Assembly (NCBI GenBank): GCA_014529385.2
Contig: CM043952.1
Location: 150,561,057 to 150,625,056, forward strand
DNA length: 64,000 bases
Origin: Adiantum capillus-veneris
Taxonomy: Eukaryota > Streptophyta > Polypodiopsida > Polypodiales > Pteridaceae
Direction of reading: 5' to 3'
A model generated the notes under the pieces. The model was not told the origin of the DNA. It made no database searches and worked only from the letters and a program-made list of their open reading frames with translations. Below, piece by piece: positions 10,805-23,257 of the stretch. Position 1 is the stretch's first letter. Each line of letters opens with the position of its first letter. A program made the translations under genes and the position numbers.

Positions 10805-11724
10805 TGTTGGCGGATACGCCGCGACGGACGTCAGCACAGCGAGAACTCACCTAACAAGATTTGTCAGCTAAGGACGAAGCTCGACCCGCAGGCGCGTGGA
10901 AGCAAGAATAGGGTGTCAATCTACACTCAACCGACTCTCGACTAATTCCTACAGAGGTCTCTACCCAATGTCTAAGCTACATCCTTCAGGAGTGCATAAG
11001 AGGAGATTTCCTACAACGCTTCCTAGAGCCGAATACCCATCAAACAGTCTCGAAACGCCACATAACTTGAAGGAGACCCTACTAACACCAATAGGTCGCT
11101 CTCCCTAAGGTCCATGAACCAAAATCTCAACCCTAAACACCCGGTGCAAAATCACGTAGGATGTCTGGTCGAAATTTGCAGGTCATTGTTTCCGAAAACT
11201 AGAGTGCCTAATGTGTAGCTCTACTCAATGCGAACACGTGGATATGCTGAAATACGAAAAGAGATAACGTATGCTCACCGAATCACCAAATGAAGCTCGT
11301 AGGTTGAGCTCGCAAAACCTGACCGTACGCGCGCAATGTAGGTATCGACACGTAGCTCTCGTCGGGGGCAACACGTTGCACTTCTCTGCACTCAATTTCG
11401 ACCACTGGTGCGCACGTAGCATCAAGATGAAGCTCTCACTCTCTCTCGTACACAGTACGCTCACTCACAGACAGTACTTTTTTTAGAATGACAAAGGTTT
11501 TTCATTAAGGTCAAAAAGTGGTATAAATACCTTACAATCTCAAACCCTAATGTTCCAATTTAACCATCTACTCAATCTAAATGTCAAGACTGGGATACAA
11601 TCTAGAAACTTCTGTAAGCCCCAATATTTACAAAGGTGAAATGTCGGGTTTTCTCAATAAATGGATAATTACAAAAAATAATGATAAGCAGTCATTTTCC
11701 GTAGGGTGTGTCCAGCCACTAACA
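10805..11724 (-). repeat. 5' LTR of element 1
   Basis: The inner boundary is clear: TGTTGGCGG begins one base after the primer site, and the wording (GCGACGGACGTC) matches the LTR of element 2 (GCGACGGACATC). The outer boundary is set tentatively at ACTAACA, which mirrors the TGTTGG start. In element orientation a TATTTATACC box sits at about 11530. A half palindrome GTAGGATGTCTGG lies at 11156-11168, 350 bp from the inner end. No partner LTR is present in the window, so the outer limit cannot be confirmed. Confidence 0.6.
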
Positions 11725-12003
11725 ATAAGTGAGAAAAGAGATACTCTTTCCTCCCTCTTTGAACTTCTTGAGTTTTTGTGATCTTCGCCATGTAGGGTAT
11801 GATTTGCGATTTCCTCCCCTCTTGTATTCTCTAGGAGAATAGCCATAGCTTTCATCGGGAGAGAACGAAGGTGAAGAAGAAGGAGAAGAGGGTGACCTTT
11901 TCTTCCTTTATTTCCTCTCTTCCCTTTTGGAGTTATGAGGAGAATGACTGTGTGTTGAACGTTTCCTCATGGGAGGAGCTCGCGATCGTCTAGACCGTTG
12001 TCT

Positions 12004-12324
12004 TCATGGAGCCACATCTTCAGAGGAACTTAGGGATTCAGTACTTTCTTGTTCTTTGAATTCCTCCTCTCGTATGGGAGAGAGTCTTCTTTTGGGGGTC
12101 TCATCAAGAGGACTCCTAAGCTCTCTCTCCTCTTGGAGAGGAAGGGAAATTGCATAAGCACGCAATTGTTGAGGAAATTCAGCTTGCAAAGTAGGGTTGC
12201 CCATAGTTTGATGCCTCTTAGTAACAAGATAATTGATAAACATGGGGGCATCACCATTAGCACCTTCATATGCAAAATAAAAGTTATTAATGTTCATTCT
12301 ACTCTCTTGGTTATTATCAGCCAT
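12004..12324 (-). CDS. Gag-like small ORF of the fragmentary LTR element, unrecognised
   Basis: 106 residues begin with ATG (MADNNQESRMNINNFYFAYEG) and run into a Ser/Glu/Arg-rich tail (PIREEEFKEQES, then SSSEDVAP). Just beyond the stop another frame continues with an Arg/Ser-rich stretch. The position after a primer site and leader suggests the start of a Gag-like protein. I recognise no domain. The Arg/Ser bias resembles a nucleic-acid binding tail, but that is inference only. Confidence 0.35.
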   Translation of the reverse strand: MADNNQESRMNINNFYFAYEGANGDAPMFINYLVTKRHQTMGNPTLQAEFPQQLRAYAISLPLQEERELRSPLDETPKRRLSPIREEEFKEQESTESLSSSEDVAP

Positions 12325-12738
12325 GCTAATTATACTTATGTGTTTACTTATTGTATTCTTTGGAAACTCAAAACCTTAGTTGCTACTCCTCTTAGCCTTT
12401 TAAAATAAGCACTTTAGTATCTACACACACTGCTCGAATTGGTTAATTATAGAGAGTAGTGGGGTGGGTCTAACATAGCAGAATTGCCGAGGGATAGCTC
12501 CTTTCGGACTTCTTATGGCTCAATAATGGTAAAGCCATAGGCAAGTCTAAAAAGACCCCATTATTAAAACCAAAGCTCCCAAGGTGTGCACCATATCCCA
12601 CATAGTGGGCTCAACAAAACCGATAATAGACCCCAGTCCTACTTACCCTAATGTAATTAACAAAATCAACCATTAATAGGCTACTTAAGGACCTCTCTTC
12701 TTAAGCAATAAAAGAGAAACCAAATGCTCTGATACCAA

Positions 12739-12838
12739 TGTAATGGTAATGGCCTATGAACTTTGAGAATGGCGGAATTAAGAGAATTAGAGTGAGCATT
12801 TTTGTGAGATTACTTTGAGAACATGGAGGATGAACTCC
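12739..12838 (-). repeat. Partial LTR of the fragmentary element
   Basis: TGTAATGGTAATGGCC begins one base from the iMet primer site and the sequence continues to about 12838, where integrase coding of element 2 resumes. Only about 100 bp remain. The outer end lacks a CA terminus, so the LTR is probably truncated. Confidence 0.5.
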
Positions 12839-13680
12839 TTATGTAGTTTGTTCCTACTATGATGTATTGTGCATGCGATCTGTATCGCGGAGGTATGATA
12901 GGACTAATAAATTCAATGCCCCATTTGGCAAAAGCATGTACCCCCATCATTGGCCTTAATGGAATTTCATCTCTCCGTAGGGGTGGTTTTGTGCCTTTGA
13001 CATTCATCACATCGTTTGACATAGGTCTCTGCATCCATAAACAAGGTTGGCCACCATATGCATGAGTGTAGCACGAGCTTTGTTGTTTTATCAGCATAGA
13101 AATGTCCCTCTGGCTGTCCTGAGTGTGCTTGTTCTAAGATAACGTAATATTCTCTTTTTGTAACACACAGTCGTAGTTGTTTGTCTTTTCTCCGCCTATA
13201 CAATTGGTTGGCAATGAGCAGATAGTGTTTGGCCTCTTCTTCTACAGTTTTCATTCTTGCCTTGCCCCATCCCTCTGGGAAGGTCTTGTTTTGTAAGTAC
13301 TCAGCTATGTGAGTACTCCATTTGGGTGCTTGTACTACTTGAAACAGGGTGACATGTACCACTGGAGGTTGTTTTGTACAACTATCACATAATTTTACAT
13401 ATGTATGACACTGTGTTCCATGTTTTTCCAGTAGACTCCCAGTTTCTTTAGCCATTGGCATGTTTGCGTCCATTGTGAAACCCCGTTTTTGTATATGAGC
13501 CTGTTTGAGGTAGTAGGCGGATTCTTCGGGCTGTACATATAGTCTCATTATCCCATCCTTATCGTGTTTGTACAATTGTCCTACTAAAAGCTGGAGATTT
13601 TTGTTTGATGTATAATTGATGGTTTTCTTTCTACCTATAATCACCCGATTGTGAGTAGAGCAATGATCTCTTTGCTCCAC
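12812..13680 (-). pseudogene. Integrase of element 2 (zinc finger and start of core)
   Basis: The frame 13680-12967 and its overlapping continuation carry the region joining RNase H to integrase. The HHCC finger follows, with AHSGQPEGH for the two His and RCDECQRHK for the two Cys, then the first strand of the catalytic core (FAKWGIEFISPI, then RAQYIIVGTNY). Integrase inserts the cDNA into host DNA using a DDE triad. Only the first acidic position can be placed, and it reads Glu (GIEFISP) where GIDFIGP is usual. Coding similarity stops at about 12840, where a foreign LTR remnant begins, so the rest of the core and any C-terminal domain are lost. Confidence 0.8.
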
Positions 13681-13698
13681 CTTGGAACCATTTCAATG

Positions 13699-14409
<711 letters not shown>

Positions 14410-15406
14410 AAATGCTTACACTTCCTTCATTTTTGTTGGTCTCGGTAGTGAGGCAATTATTTGTACCTTTTCTTGATCAGTGGAAATTCAGTTTTTGGAC
14501 ACAATGTGGCCCAAAATTTTACCTTGTCTTACCATGAAGACGCATTTTTTGGGGTTTAGGCAAATACGATATGTTCTGCACTTTTCAAAGACTTTGCCTA
14601 GATGCGTTATGTAATCACTTCTCCGTTGAGAATGAACACAAACATCATCCATGTATATCTCTAGAAATTATCGGAGATATTCCTGGAATGCATTACTCAT
14701 TAGTCTTCGGAAAGTAGCAGGGGCGTTGGTTAGGCCGAAAGGCATTACCCTATATGCAAATATGCCCCACTCTGTTGCAAAAGCTGTCTTATGCTGATCT
14801 TCTGCTTTAATTGTCAACTGATTGTAGCGTGAGAACCCATCTAGAATACTATAGGCCTCTTTCCATGTTACCCTCTCAATAACATGATCCGTTATTGGCA
14901 ATGGATAGTTGTCTCTGATGGCAACAGCATTTACCTGTTTGAGGTTTATATAGACACACAATTTTTCATTCTTTTTGGGTACTACTACAATAGGGGACAC
15001 CCAATTGGTGTGTTCAATCTTGTAGATAAACTCTGCATCCTTCAGTTTGTCTACCTCTTCCTTAATTTTATTGGCAGAAGTCTCATTCTATGTGTAAGGA
15101 CGTTGTCTGCGTGGTTTGGCATCACATTTAAGGGGTATCGTGTGCTGACAGATCTCAAGATCTATACCCCTTTAGATCTTTGTATGACCATGCAAAAACA
15201 TCTTTGTATTGTCTGAGCGTATCAACTAGAAGCCGCTCTTCTTCATTAGTGAGGTCCATGGTGATATATGCCGGTTTAGGCTCCTTGCCTGGTTCTGCTA
15301 AGTTAATGTATTTGGCGTTTTCAGGCCAATCATATGAAGTTCCTGGTTCTTTGGGATCTCGTTTGGGTTTCTTGAATAGTATACTTCTTATAGTGGGAAG
15401 GTGCAT
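14410..15406 (-). pseudogene. Reverse transcriptase, element 2
   Basis: Pieces at 15406-15155 and 15000-14668 continue in frame to about 14480. The N-terminal part ends with LRQYKDVFAWSYKDL, a common lead-in to plant gypsy RT. Then come SPIVVVPKKNEKLCVYINLKQVN, given here as blocks SPIVVVPKK and LCVYINLKQVN, the motif YSILDGFSRYNQL with a catalytic Asp, FAYRVMPFGLTNAPATFRRLM, and the active-site box YMDD (14655-14644). One TAA at 14668 sits shortly before YMDD, and other breaks occur near 15010-15150. The enzyme copies element RNA into DNA in the cytoplasmic particle. Domain identity is secure, but the gene is dead. Confidence 0.9.
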
Positions 15407-15419
15407 CTAATTTATCATC

Positions 15420-16290
15420 GTTTGATTCTTCGTTAGTTTCCATTTCTGTTGTCCAAACTTTCTTCAAGCTTGTTTCAGTTCTTTGTATTTGTTTTTACGC
15501 TCCATTTTGGACAGCTTCATGGATTTCTCGGAGTTGCTCTCCTTTTTTGGTTTTTGTGTGTTCTTCTTTTTTTATTTTGTTTTGGTTGAGTCGGGTTTCA
15601 TGTGCCTCTTTGATATTCCATGTTTGAGGCAATCAGTTGCTTCTACTAACCTCAAGTACTACGTTTTGTCGGTTAACAGAGGTGCTGAGTCTTCTCTTGT
15701 TCGTTTTTTTATGCGTTTATTCGAGTATCTACATTGTCTTCAAGGATTTTGGTTCGAAAAATCATAGTAGATCACCCGTCAATCCTTCCGTTTGGTGTTC
15801 TGACTTTAGCTACTAGATAGCTCGTCATTTACGTTGTCCTCTAACACTTTATCCGTCGAGTCTTGGAAAGCTTCTTCGTCCATTTGGTCAAGGTCTCTTA
15901 CTGAGATTTCATCCACTATGCATCAGCAATTGGCAATCCCCTCCTTGTCAGGGACTTCCCATTCTAATTTCGGATCTAGACTGACACCTATCATCTGGAA
16001 TGGAATGATATCATATCCTTCCTCACCACAGAATTTGGTGAGAGGCACCTTGTTCACACAAACATCAAGAGTGGCTAGTATATGTTGCCATCCAAAAGGT
16101 TCAAACATCTCCTCTGGAAAAGGCTCTAGTACATATGCCTCGTCTTGTGTAGTTCTATCAAGAATGCAATCTTCCTTTTTTAAACTTCCACCTTCGGAAG
16201 CTTCTCCTGTCCACTAATGAGCTTTATTCTGCAACCAAGCCGATATTCCCCCTTCTTGGTCAATTGAGGAGTTTAGTTCCTCTCTTGGGA
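15420..16290 (-). pseudogene. Lys-rich linker between protease and RT, element 2
   Basis: On the minus strand the frame after protease holds GWQHILATLDVCVNKVPLTKFCGEEGYDIIPFQ (16108-15923; quoted blocks are GWQHILATLDV and EEGYDIIPFQ). A very Lys/Asn-rich stretch follows to about 15430. The same two blocks recur at 47851-47110 in another element, so this is a real linker of the polyprotein and not random sequence. The plus-strand open frame here (15483-15767) is the shadow of that A-rich stretch. Function unknown. Confidence 0.55.
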
Positions 16291-16291
16291 T

Positions 16292-16939
16292 TCATTCTAC
16301 ATCTCTATAACTATGATCTTTGATACTAATTTTCATAGTGACCTCCTTGTTCCTTAGATAGATATAGTCGTATCCCCAATTTTGTACCATTTTGAGCTGA
16401 GGCATAAATCGTCTGTCCAATATGATATTGAAGTTGCTGCTCTCATCGAAATTCATAATCGCGAACGTGTGTTCATATGCAATTCCGCAAGAAGTTACTA
16501 CCATTTGTTCCAAGATGCCAATTGGTCTCTCCAGATACCCATCTGCTAAATGAAGTTTCATTCTAGTCATTCGAAGAGCAGGTTTCCCCTTTTTTTCCCA
16601 CATTGCTTTGGTGGCTATGGTGATTCCGACCCCACTATCCAATATTGCTGTTGACTTAACCTCTTTGTACTCCACCGACAGGGTAGTATTTCCTTCTTCA
16701 CCTTCACAAAAATCTCCTACCTTGCTCACTGGTACTGGCTCATGTTTAGCTTGTTCTGAGGGTTGTGTCTTCAGTGTTTTTGAAGAAGCATTGGGTGGCA
16801 GGATTACTAACCCTATTTTTTCCAAATTTTTCCTGACCTCCTCCCAAAGATGCAGTCTTATTTGCAGTAACTCTGACAGAGTTAGCCTACAACGGATAGG
16901 GAATGTCATCAGCTCATGAAGAGTTTTTGTATCTGTCAT
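16292..16939 (-). CDS. Aspartic protease (retropepsin-like), element 2
   Basis: An open frame of 215 residues. The active-site loop is AILDSGVGITIATK with Asp at residue 101, so DSG replaces the commoner DTG. Later blocks are MKLHLADGYLERPIGILE and NFNIILDRRFMPQLKM, the latter standing where retropepsins have the hydrophobic-hydrophobic-Gly turn (here Asp-Arg). The N-terminal 100 residues (HELMTFPIRCRLTLSELLQIR) belong to the Gag-Pro junction, and a copy of this block is at 46970-47098 in element 3. Retropepsin cuts the polyprotein. The frame is the longest intact one in the element. The first Met is internal to the polyprotein. Confidence 0.8.
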   Translation of the reverse strand: MTDTKTLHELMTFPIRCRLTLSELLQIRLHLWEEVRKNLEKIGLVILPPNASSKTLKTQPSEQAKHEPVPVSKVGDFCEGEEGNTTLSVEYKEVKSTAILDSGVGITIATKAMWEKKGKPALRMTRMKLHLADGYLERPIGILEQMVVTSCGIAYEHTFAIMNFDESSNFNIILDRRFMPQLKMVQNWGYDYIYLRNKEVTMKISIKDHSYRDVE

Positions 16940-16940
16940 C

Positions 16941-17886
16941 TTAGGATTGGCCTTCCATTGAGATGGTACTTCTCACCTCCAATTGGGTTTCATGGTTACC
17001 AATAAATGAAGGTAAAGTCTTCAATGATTGCGGTTTGTTGTCTTTCGATATCGCTATACCCACATCACCATACAATGATCGGATGTCATTTGGGTAGAGC
17101 TCATGTTCCAAGTGGATCTTTGCGATAGGAGCTGACATAAGTGTAGCAATTTCATCTTTTCTATTCATGATTTGTTCCCATAGCTCCTGAGGCCATTGTT
17201 TTTCCACTTCTGGAATTGGCGATGATGCTTGCGAATACATTTCATCTGTCGTATTGATTGCCACCCTCGTATCCAAAGGTGTTTCGTTTACAGAATCTGG
17301 TTGGCCTTCCTTTTCAATTCCCCACCCCTCTAACTCTTGAATTTGTTCACAGATTAATACCTCAGTTTTTGGAGCAATCAAAATCGATGGTTCGATAAGC
17401 GCTTGAGCGGCTTGAATGAGCTCCTTGCACATCTATAGCCTCTCTTTTTCATAGCCCGGATGAGGGTACGTTAACTGCCTATCCTCCTGGGTTTGGTTAG
17501 CCTTGTATCGTACGCTTTTAAAATTGCGTCCAAAGGTTCAAAAACCTTGTCCACCAAGACAGATCCTCCCGATGGTATAGTCGACAATTTTTCTACCTCG
17601 CTCCTTTCCTTAAGGTCTCGTTCCCTTCTCAATTGTTCCTCTGTTTGCAGTAATTTGGTTTCCAAATCTGTTTTTTCTTTCTCTCTTTTGGCTTTTGTCT
17701 TGTCTCATTTTGCCTTCCAGGATTTCCTAGGGGTTCGGACAGACAAATTTTCTGTTTCGGTTTGACTAGATGGGGCATTCCTTGTAGCCTCATGTGCTTG
17801 GGCTCTTGTTACCGCATTTATCAGAATGGTTGGTTCTATTTCTAATCCACTTGAGCTTGGCACAATCCCAATCTTGTTCATGGTGG
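16941..17886 (-). pseudogene. Gag C-terminal region, element 2 (after nested insertion)
   Basis: Pieces at 17880-17760, 17665-17471 and 17432-16941 carry INAVTRAQAHEATRNAPSS, a coiled-coil helix (LLQTEEQLRRERDLKERSEVE) and LVDKVFEPLDAILKAYDTRL. An acidic segment then leads to protease. The order equals that of element 1 at 6402-5654. A stop near 17705 and a frameshift near 17470 break it. The right end at 17887 is the target site of the nested LTR element, and coding resumes at 23751. Confidence 0.7.
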
Positions 17887-17891
17887 TTTTC

Positions 17892-18379
17892 TGCTACAAA
17901 TGGAAGACGCGGTGTCCCTGCAACATATGTAAAATAACACGATACAGACAATAAAACGATAGATCTGCAGTCCTGACGCATCCACGAGCACATAATTGAC
18001 GATATACGCGAACAGAGAGAGATAGAGAGCGGGAGAGAGCGAAAGAACACATGCAGGCGCACCTCCTAGAGCGGAGTGCTACGCCGGCACGGCGAGAGAG
18101 AAGAGGGGAGAGGGGAGAAGAAGTACACAGACACTGGGTGCAATCTCCCCCCGTGCAAGAGTGACCATTTCCCTCTTGCAAGTATTTAATTTATAGATTC
18201 TTGAATGGTCAAAGTGAGTACAAACTGGCCGGCCGGTCATAAATGGCCAAAGCTCATAAAGAGCACTTGAATAATAAAATTTACATAAAATATGATATCC
18301 TTTTGCAATAGCTTAGCTCGATCAAGCCTTTTCCACCTGTCACAGCTGTAATAAATAATAAGATATCAATTCCATAACA
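17892..18379 (-). repeat. 3' LTR of nested non-autonomous element
   Basis: Left copy of the 488-bp repeat. It is followed on the plus strand by TACCTCTCC, the complement of the polypurine tract, and by a small hairpin GCAACTG-TCCT-CAGTTGC. The CT/GA-rich centre gives open frames that are only shadows; the same frames appear in the right LTR. Confidence 0.9.
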
Positions 18380-18842
18380 TACCTCTCCATTGGAAAGCAA
18401 CTGTCCTCAGTTGCGAAGATAAAAAAGCTGCAAACAATACTTGTCAAAAACAATGATTAGAAATTTGTAGCAAATAGTAAAAGAAAAAATCCATAAAATT
18501 AAACAACATTGCTTATGCGTGCCGTCATCCACATACTACATATTCTAGTGTCCCATACCACTAGAATAAGCAGTATATGTCATACCCTGATGAATCAGGA
18601 TATCATTGGTCACACTCATCATCAATCTCATAATGTCAAGTCTCATCACATAAACACTATCGTAATAATCACCAGATACCAAATCCCAATCCAATTCCAA
18701 TTTCACAATATAAGTCCAAATCCAAATCACTTTCATTATGTACCCGGGTAACAAAATCATACCAGTTACAGTGGTGGCCAGCCACTGCAGCATGATTTTG
18801 TGATCGGTGTTGCGTCACCGGCGAGTCTACACCAATAAGACG

Positions 18843-19005
18843 TGCTGCCTAAATCGACAAATCTGCACTAATGCTGCCTAAATCGACGAATCTACATTTG
18901 GTATTGTTTAAAAATCATGAATCTGTAATTTTCAATGTGCTGCCTAAATCGGCGGATCTGCACCAAGATGAGTATCTACACACTGCCTAGATCGGCGAAT
19001 CTGTG
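18843..19005. repeat. Short dispersed repeat CTGCCTAAATCG...AATCTGCA
   Basis: The phrase 'GCTGCCTAAATCG' followed by 'CGAATCTGCAC' recurs near 18847, 18875, 18940 and 18981 with small changes, spaced about 28-65 bp. It is confined to the nested element interior. Confidence 0.65.
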
Positions 19006-20656
19006 TGTGGGTGACCAATGGACTAGGCCACGCATAAAAATTAACCTCTATCACATGTGTGAGACCAATGTGGAGCATGGTTGAGTAGGAGGGTACTTAA
19101 AAACCGTTGTTCACTATTCCATAGCACCTTAACTCGTATAAGCAGCTGCATAGCTTAATGATAAATCATCTCAATAGAAATTACATTTAGTGTAAGGAAA
19201 CTCCACAATCTTAAGATGGTTAATTTCACATGCCATATAAAGAAGAAAAAGATCTTTTTGCTTTTAAATAGTCTAATGATATTATCCATGTTATAAATTG
19301 CGTGAGCGTGTGTCCTTAAATATATGTACAACAAGAACACTTTCAAGGAAGATTAGAAAAAAGTTTGAAGTGTTAACTACGTGTCCCAATGAAATAAATT
19401 TTAACCAACTTCAAATATAGTATTGACAAAATTATAAATTGAGGGAGGGATTTGGGAATGTATGTTGCATACTAAAAAGGATCGTAAACATCATGCTATG
19501 ATAAATCACAATCAATAAGGAAGAAATGAGAATGTAAACGGATCAATAAGATCCTGCCAAAATTGTTACATAGTTATCTGAGAGATTTTTTTAAGTTTTT
19601 TTTTTCAATTATTGTTTATTTATTATTATTCTCCAAGTTAAGCTAGTCCAAATAGTAGTCTCATTTTTTAAAAAAATCTTGTGCTTCAGTAATCCTACCT
19701 ACCCAAAATGTACAGAAGACTTTTGGTGCTTACTGTGAGAAGTCCTTTTGGCACAGAGAAATAATTTGTAGCAGCATACCTTATTAACTATTGTTACCAC
19801 GTATGATAACTCTATGAAAAGAATAGAAGTCAGAACCGTATGAAGTGCATGAAAGCCAGATTTTGCGCTAGGAGAAGGATCGTACTAGGATCAAATGTTC
19901 GGCTTCTAATGCCCAGGTCACGGGAAGGCTAAGGTTAAAGGTCCAAGATCAAAGGTAAAATCTTTTATTTACCATATGTTCCTTGAAAAATTACTATTAT
20001 CTAATAGAAATCTTATCATTATTCTTCATGGTTAGACCATCAAGAGCTACCATCATGAGCTATAGATAACAGGAAAATGAAACATTAATTATAGACCAAA
20101 ATGCCCATGATTGACAAATTAATATTTATTCATGTATTTTACGAGTATCATCAGGTGTAGACATTTGTAAACTACAAACAACTGAAAATTGTTGACACAT
20201 TGTGTGGAGTACAAAACATTATTCGACTAATGAATAGTTCGTGATTTGGTAGCCCAACTAATATATTTGTAGTATCCACATATGCAACAAAGTACCACTT
20301 AGAGTGGTCCTCTGGTTTGAATTCTCAACATGCATGGCAAGAGACAGAACATGGATTGTGAGTGTATGAGGGAGAAGCGACCTGGCCATTTTAAAGTAGT
20401 GCGTGTAAGCGGACCTCCATGCAAAACAAATCTTGACAATCTTTCTACGGGACCAAACACATACAATTCTTATGGATCGAATACAATGTCTGGGTACAAA
20501 AATATAATGAAGTCAATTGTGAAACTAAACCTAAAAGCCTAAAATCAGCATCAGCATCGTTGTCAATGCCGGAGGATGCTAGGCAACGGCCGTTGTTGGA
20601 GAAAGTATTACAATGATTGCTGAAGAACTTCATCAATGTCTGGCTCTGTAATTAGT

Positions 20657-20707
20657 GGGGGGGGGGGGGGGGGGGGGGGGAAATGGGGGGGGGGGGGGGG
20701 GGGGGGG
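20657..20707. repeat. Poly-G runs G24-AAAT-G23
   Basis: Two homopolymer G runs of 24 and 23 bases are separated by AAAT. On the plus strand they could form G-quadruplexes. Exact lengths of such runs are often unreliable in assembled sequence. Confidence 0.9.
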
Positions 20708-21781
20708 AAATAGAGAGAGCAAAATGAAATGAAATGAAATGTTATAGTACTTGTCTTCGACAGGCCTACGGGAACAAACTGAAACAATGATCAATAGTTA
20801 TGGATCTAATACAATGTCTAGGTAAAAAATAAAATGAATTAAAGTAAAATACTAAATGAAAACCCTCAATTTGTCAGACTAAAGTCCTCATCATCATCGT
20901 CGATGCTCCGCATCGATCGTCATCTGAGAAAGTCTTGTAGCCGTTGTTGTAGAGTTTCATGAATGTCTGCCTGTGGAAGTAGTCGTACTCGGCTAGGGGA
21001 GAGAGAGAGAAAACGAGAGTGAGAGGGAGATAGTGTGTGTGTAGGTGTGGCAAGCTGCTTTTTGGAGATCACGCGTGGCCAAAGAAGTCTGGCCATGTGC
21101 AAGGAATGCAAGGCATACCAGCTGAGGAGCGTCCACAGAAAATACCTGCTGCTCTTTTATTTGTCTGGCAACGCCACTATAGCAGATGCAGAGAGAGATA
21201 GACAAGGCATGGTGGCCACCTTCTGCAGCGGGCGTCAGTTGATGAGACAACCTCCCCCTTCTTGAACTCCTTCCTCGCAAACCCTCCTTGCAATATTGAC
21301 ATCCTCTTTGATTGCCTGCAAAACCATCTCCCTACCTGGTGTCCATGCTAGAGTCATACTTATTTTGGGATGTAAGTTGGGGTTCTGTGAGCCTTGGCCA
21401 CGTTGAGTATCAATAGAGTAATGCAAAAGAAACTATTGGAGCTCTTGTGAGATTCTGTAGAGCAGTTGGGGCGGCTGTAGTGAGAGAGAACGAGAGAGTT
21501 TGTCTAGGGTGGCTATGCCTGGAGGAGCGTATGGAGAAGAGGTCGTGAGCATGAGCGTCTGCCAAAGGCAACATAACAGAGCTGGTCACCAAAGGGGGGG
21601 GAAACATGCGCATGTCTCCTCTAAAATTGACGGCGTGATGACACAAGCTGTAGAAATGTAAAAATGAAATTTCAAAAAAAAAATGGGTGCCCTGTCGGGT
21701 TGGTGAGCAGTGGTGCGTGGTGGCACTGGTAGTCAGCATGGCGGCTCTCGGCTTTGGTAGTCAGCTGATTGGGGGGTTGGC

Positions 21782-21785
<4 letters not shown>

Positions 21786-21836
<51 letters not shown>
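21786..21836. repeat. (GA)n microsatellite
   Basis: An uninterrupted GA run of about 25 units inside the nested element. Further imperfect GA tracts follow at 22060-22130 and 22370-22490. Confidence 0.9.
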
Positions 21837-21841
<5 letters not shown>

Positions 21842-23242
21842 AAAGGCCATGTGCATGCCCTACGGTGGGTACCGAACAAAAGAAAACTCCTACGCGACTG
21901 CCTGGGTGAGAGAGAGAAAGAGAGAATTAGTTTGCATGGTAAGGCACAACAGAGTCACTGCGCCATCACTTGAGAAAGAGAGGTGCATGTTGGGCCATGT
22001 CAGGCAGTCTGCATGCGGTAGAATGCAGTGGTAGGCATTGGCCAGCGTGATTGAACGTGAACAGTAGAGAGAGAAAGAGAGACCGGCAGTTTGAGAAAGA
22101 GAGAGAGAGATACAGGTTGAGGAGAGAGAAGGATTTTGAAGGGTGACCGTTCGTTGATTGCATGAGTATGAGGCTACTGGGAGTTGGAAAAGGGTTGCGG
22201 CTAGGGGTGGGGGAAGAGTTTTGTGCACAACGGACAACTCGTGGTGGTTGCGAGCAACTGATTGAGAGCACAAGGTTGGAGAACTTTTGTTGGGGAGGGC
22301 AAGAGATTGCGAGTAGGTAATCATGATGGCTGGCAGGTATCAACCGGGAGATAGGAAGCAGCCAAACAAGTAAGAGAGAGAGAAAGAGAATGAGCGATGG
22401 CAACATGGGTAGTTCTTGCTGCATGCATGCAAACGTCAGTCGCAGATGGGGGAAAGAGGGAGAGAAAGGGAAAGAGAAAGAGTGTCTCCCATCGATGCAT
22501 GGTTGTCGTTAGGTTGCAAAGGCGGCACTCGTTCGTCAATAGTATAGCCTCACGCCATCCTTGGATTACAGTAAGTGATTATCGACAGCCTGCCTGAGGG
22601 TCGTTCTCACCAGCAGAGACCTCAATTATGTTAATATTCATGTTTCGTTTGCAACTAGGTGTAATTGGGAGATCTCAACTCTCTTTTAAGTGGCAGGTTT
22701 TTGCATACTAGTTGAGGTTTCCTGAGGCTGTTCTGATTGTCTTAAAGAAAAGAAAATTCTCTATTTCTCCTCCATCAAGCTAAACCAACTCTTCGGCTTC
22801 TTCTAGTATCTATATAGCTTCATATTAAAGCAATTTTATGAAGTATTTTGAGGTCTCTCGGGATTGTCTCTACAAAAGAAATTTGCCGATTCTTCTTCTG
22901 TTTTTCTTTGAACAGTTTCTCTGTTTTGAAAACCATCAAGCGATCTTCCTAATGAAACCTTGACTAACATATCATCAATATCAATTTCTCATAATAAAAT
23001 TATTTGATTTAAATAACTATGCTTAAATATGAACTGCTAAATTGTATACAAACATGAAATTTGATAAAAAGATGCCACCTGTCTAGAAATGATAAAGAAA
23101 AAAAAAATTATATATATACACCAATAATGATATCGTGAGTGCACTTAGCTTTGATAAATGGATGTGTTAACGATTTCATAGCCATAAGTTGGTTCGTACA
23201 TCTTTCTTTGTTGCTCCCCATAGCATGCAAGAGCGTTGCCTT

Positions 23243-23256
23243 GAGCTCTGATACCA
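23243..23256 (-). other. Primer-binding site, tRNA-iMet type, nested element
   Basis: Plus strand GAGCTCTGATACCA; on the minus strand TGGTATCAGAGCTC. It matches the 3' end of initiator tRNA-Met (GGCTCTGATACCA) apart from one base and lies one base from the LTR. Confidence 0.85.
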
Positions 23257-23257
23257 C

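Larger units (their letters stand above)
5650..11724 (-). mobile_element. Ty3/gypsy retrotransposon, element 1, truncated (no pol)
   Basis: Read on the minus strand, this holds a 5' LTR (11724-10805), a tRNA-Asp-like primer site (10803-10786), a long non-coding leader (10785-9030), a gag polyprotein (about 9027-5654), then a break. Protease, reverse transcriptase, RNase H, integrase and 3' LTR are absent; at about 5650 the sequence passes into unrelated DNA next to the DDE-like gene. Gag order and wording match element 2 (12840-28850) closely enough to call one lineage. The tRNA-Asp-type primer site is typical of the plant Tat/Athila branch, which is my tentative lineage call. Confidence 0.8.
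11725..12838 (-). mobile_element. Fragment of another LTR retroelement (5' end)
   Basis: On the minus strand there is an LTR remnant (12838-12739) and a tRNA-iMet primer site (12737-12725, plus-strand TGCTCTGATACCA). A leader follows, then an open frame at 12324-12004, and the element stops at the LTR of element 1. On the right it abuts the integrase of element 2 in mid-domain. No pol domain or second LTR was found. It may be a non-autonomous element cut by later insertions. Confidence 0.55.
18380..23242 (-). other. Interior of nested element, no recognisable genes
   Basis: I see no retroelement protein domain on either strand. Visible structure includes four to five copies of a CTGCCTAAATCGNCGAATCTGCA-like phrase at 18843-19005 and two poly-G runs at 20657-20707. 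Many GA-rich (minus CT-rich) tracts occur at 21000-22500, including (GA)n at 21786-21836. Just inside the primer site the minus strand has an open stretch of about 45 codons (23243-23108), which could be a leftover Gag start. Confidence 0.6.
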
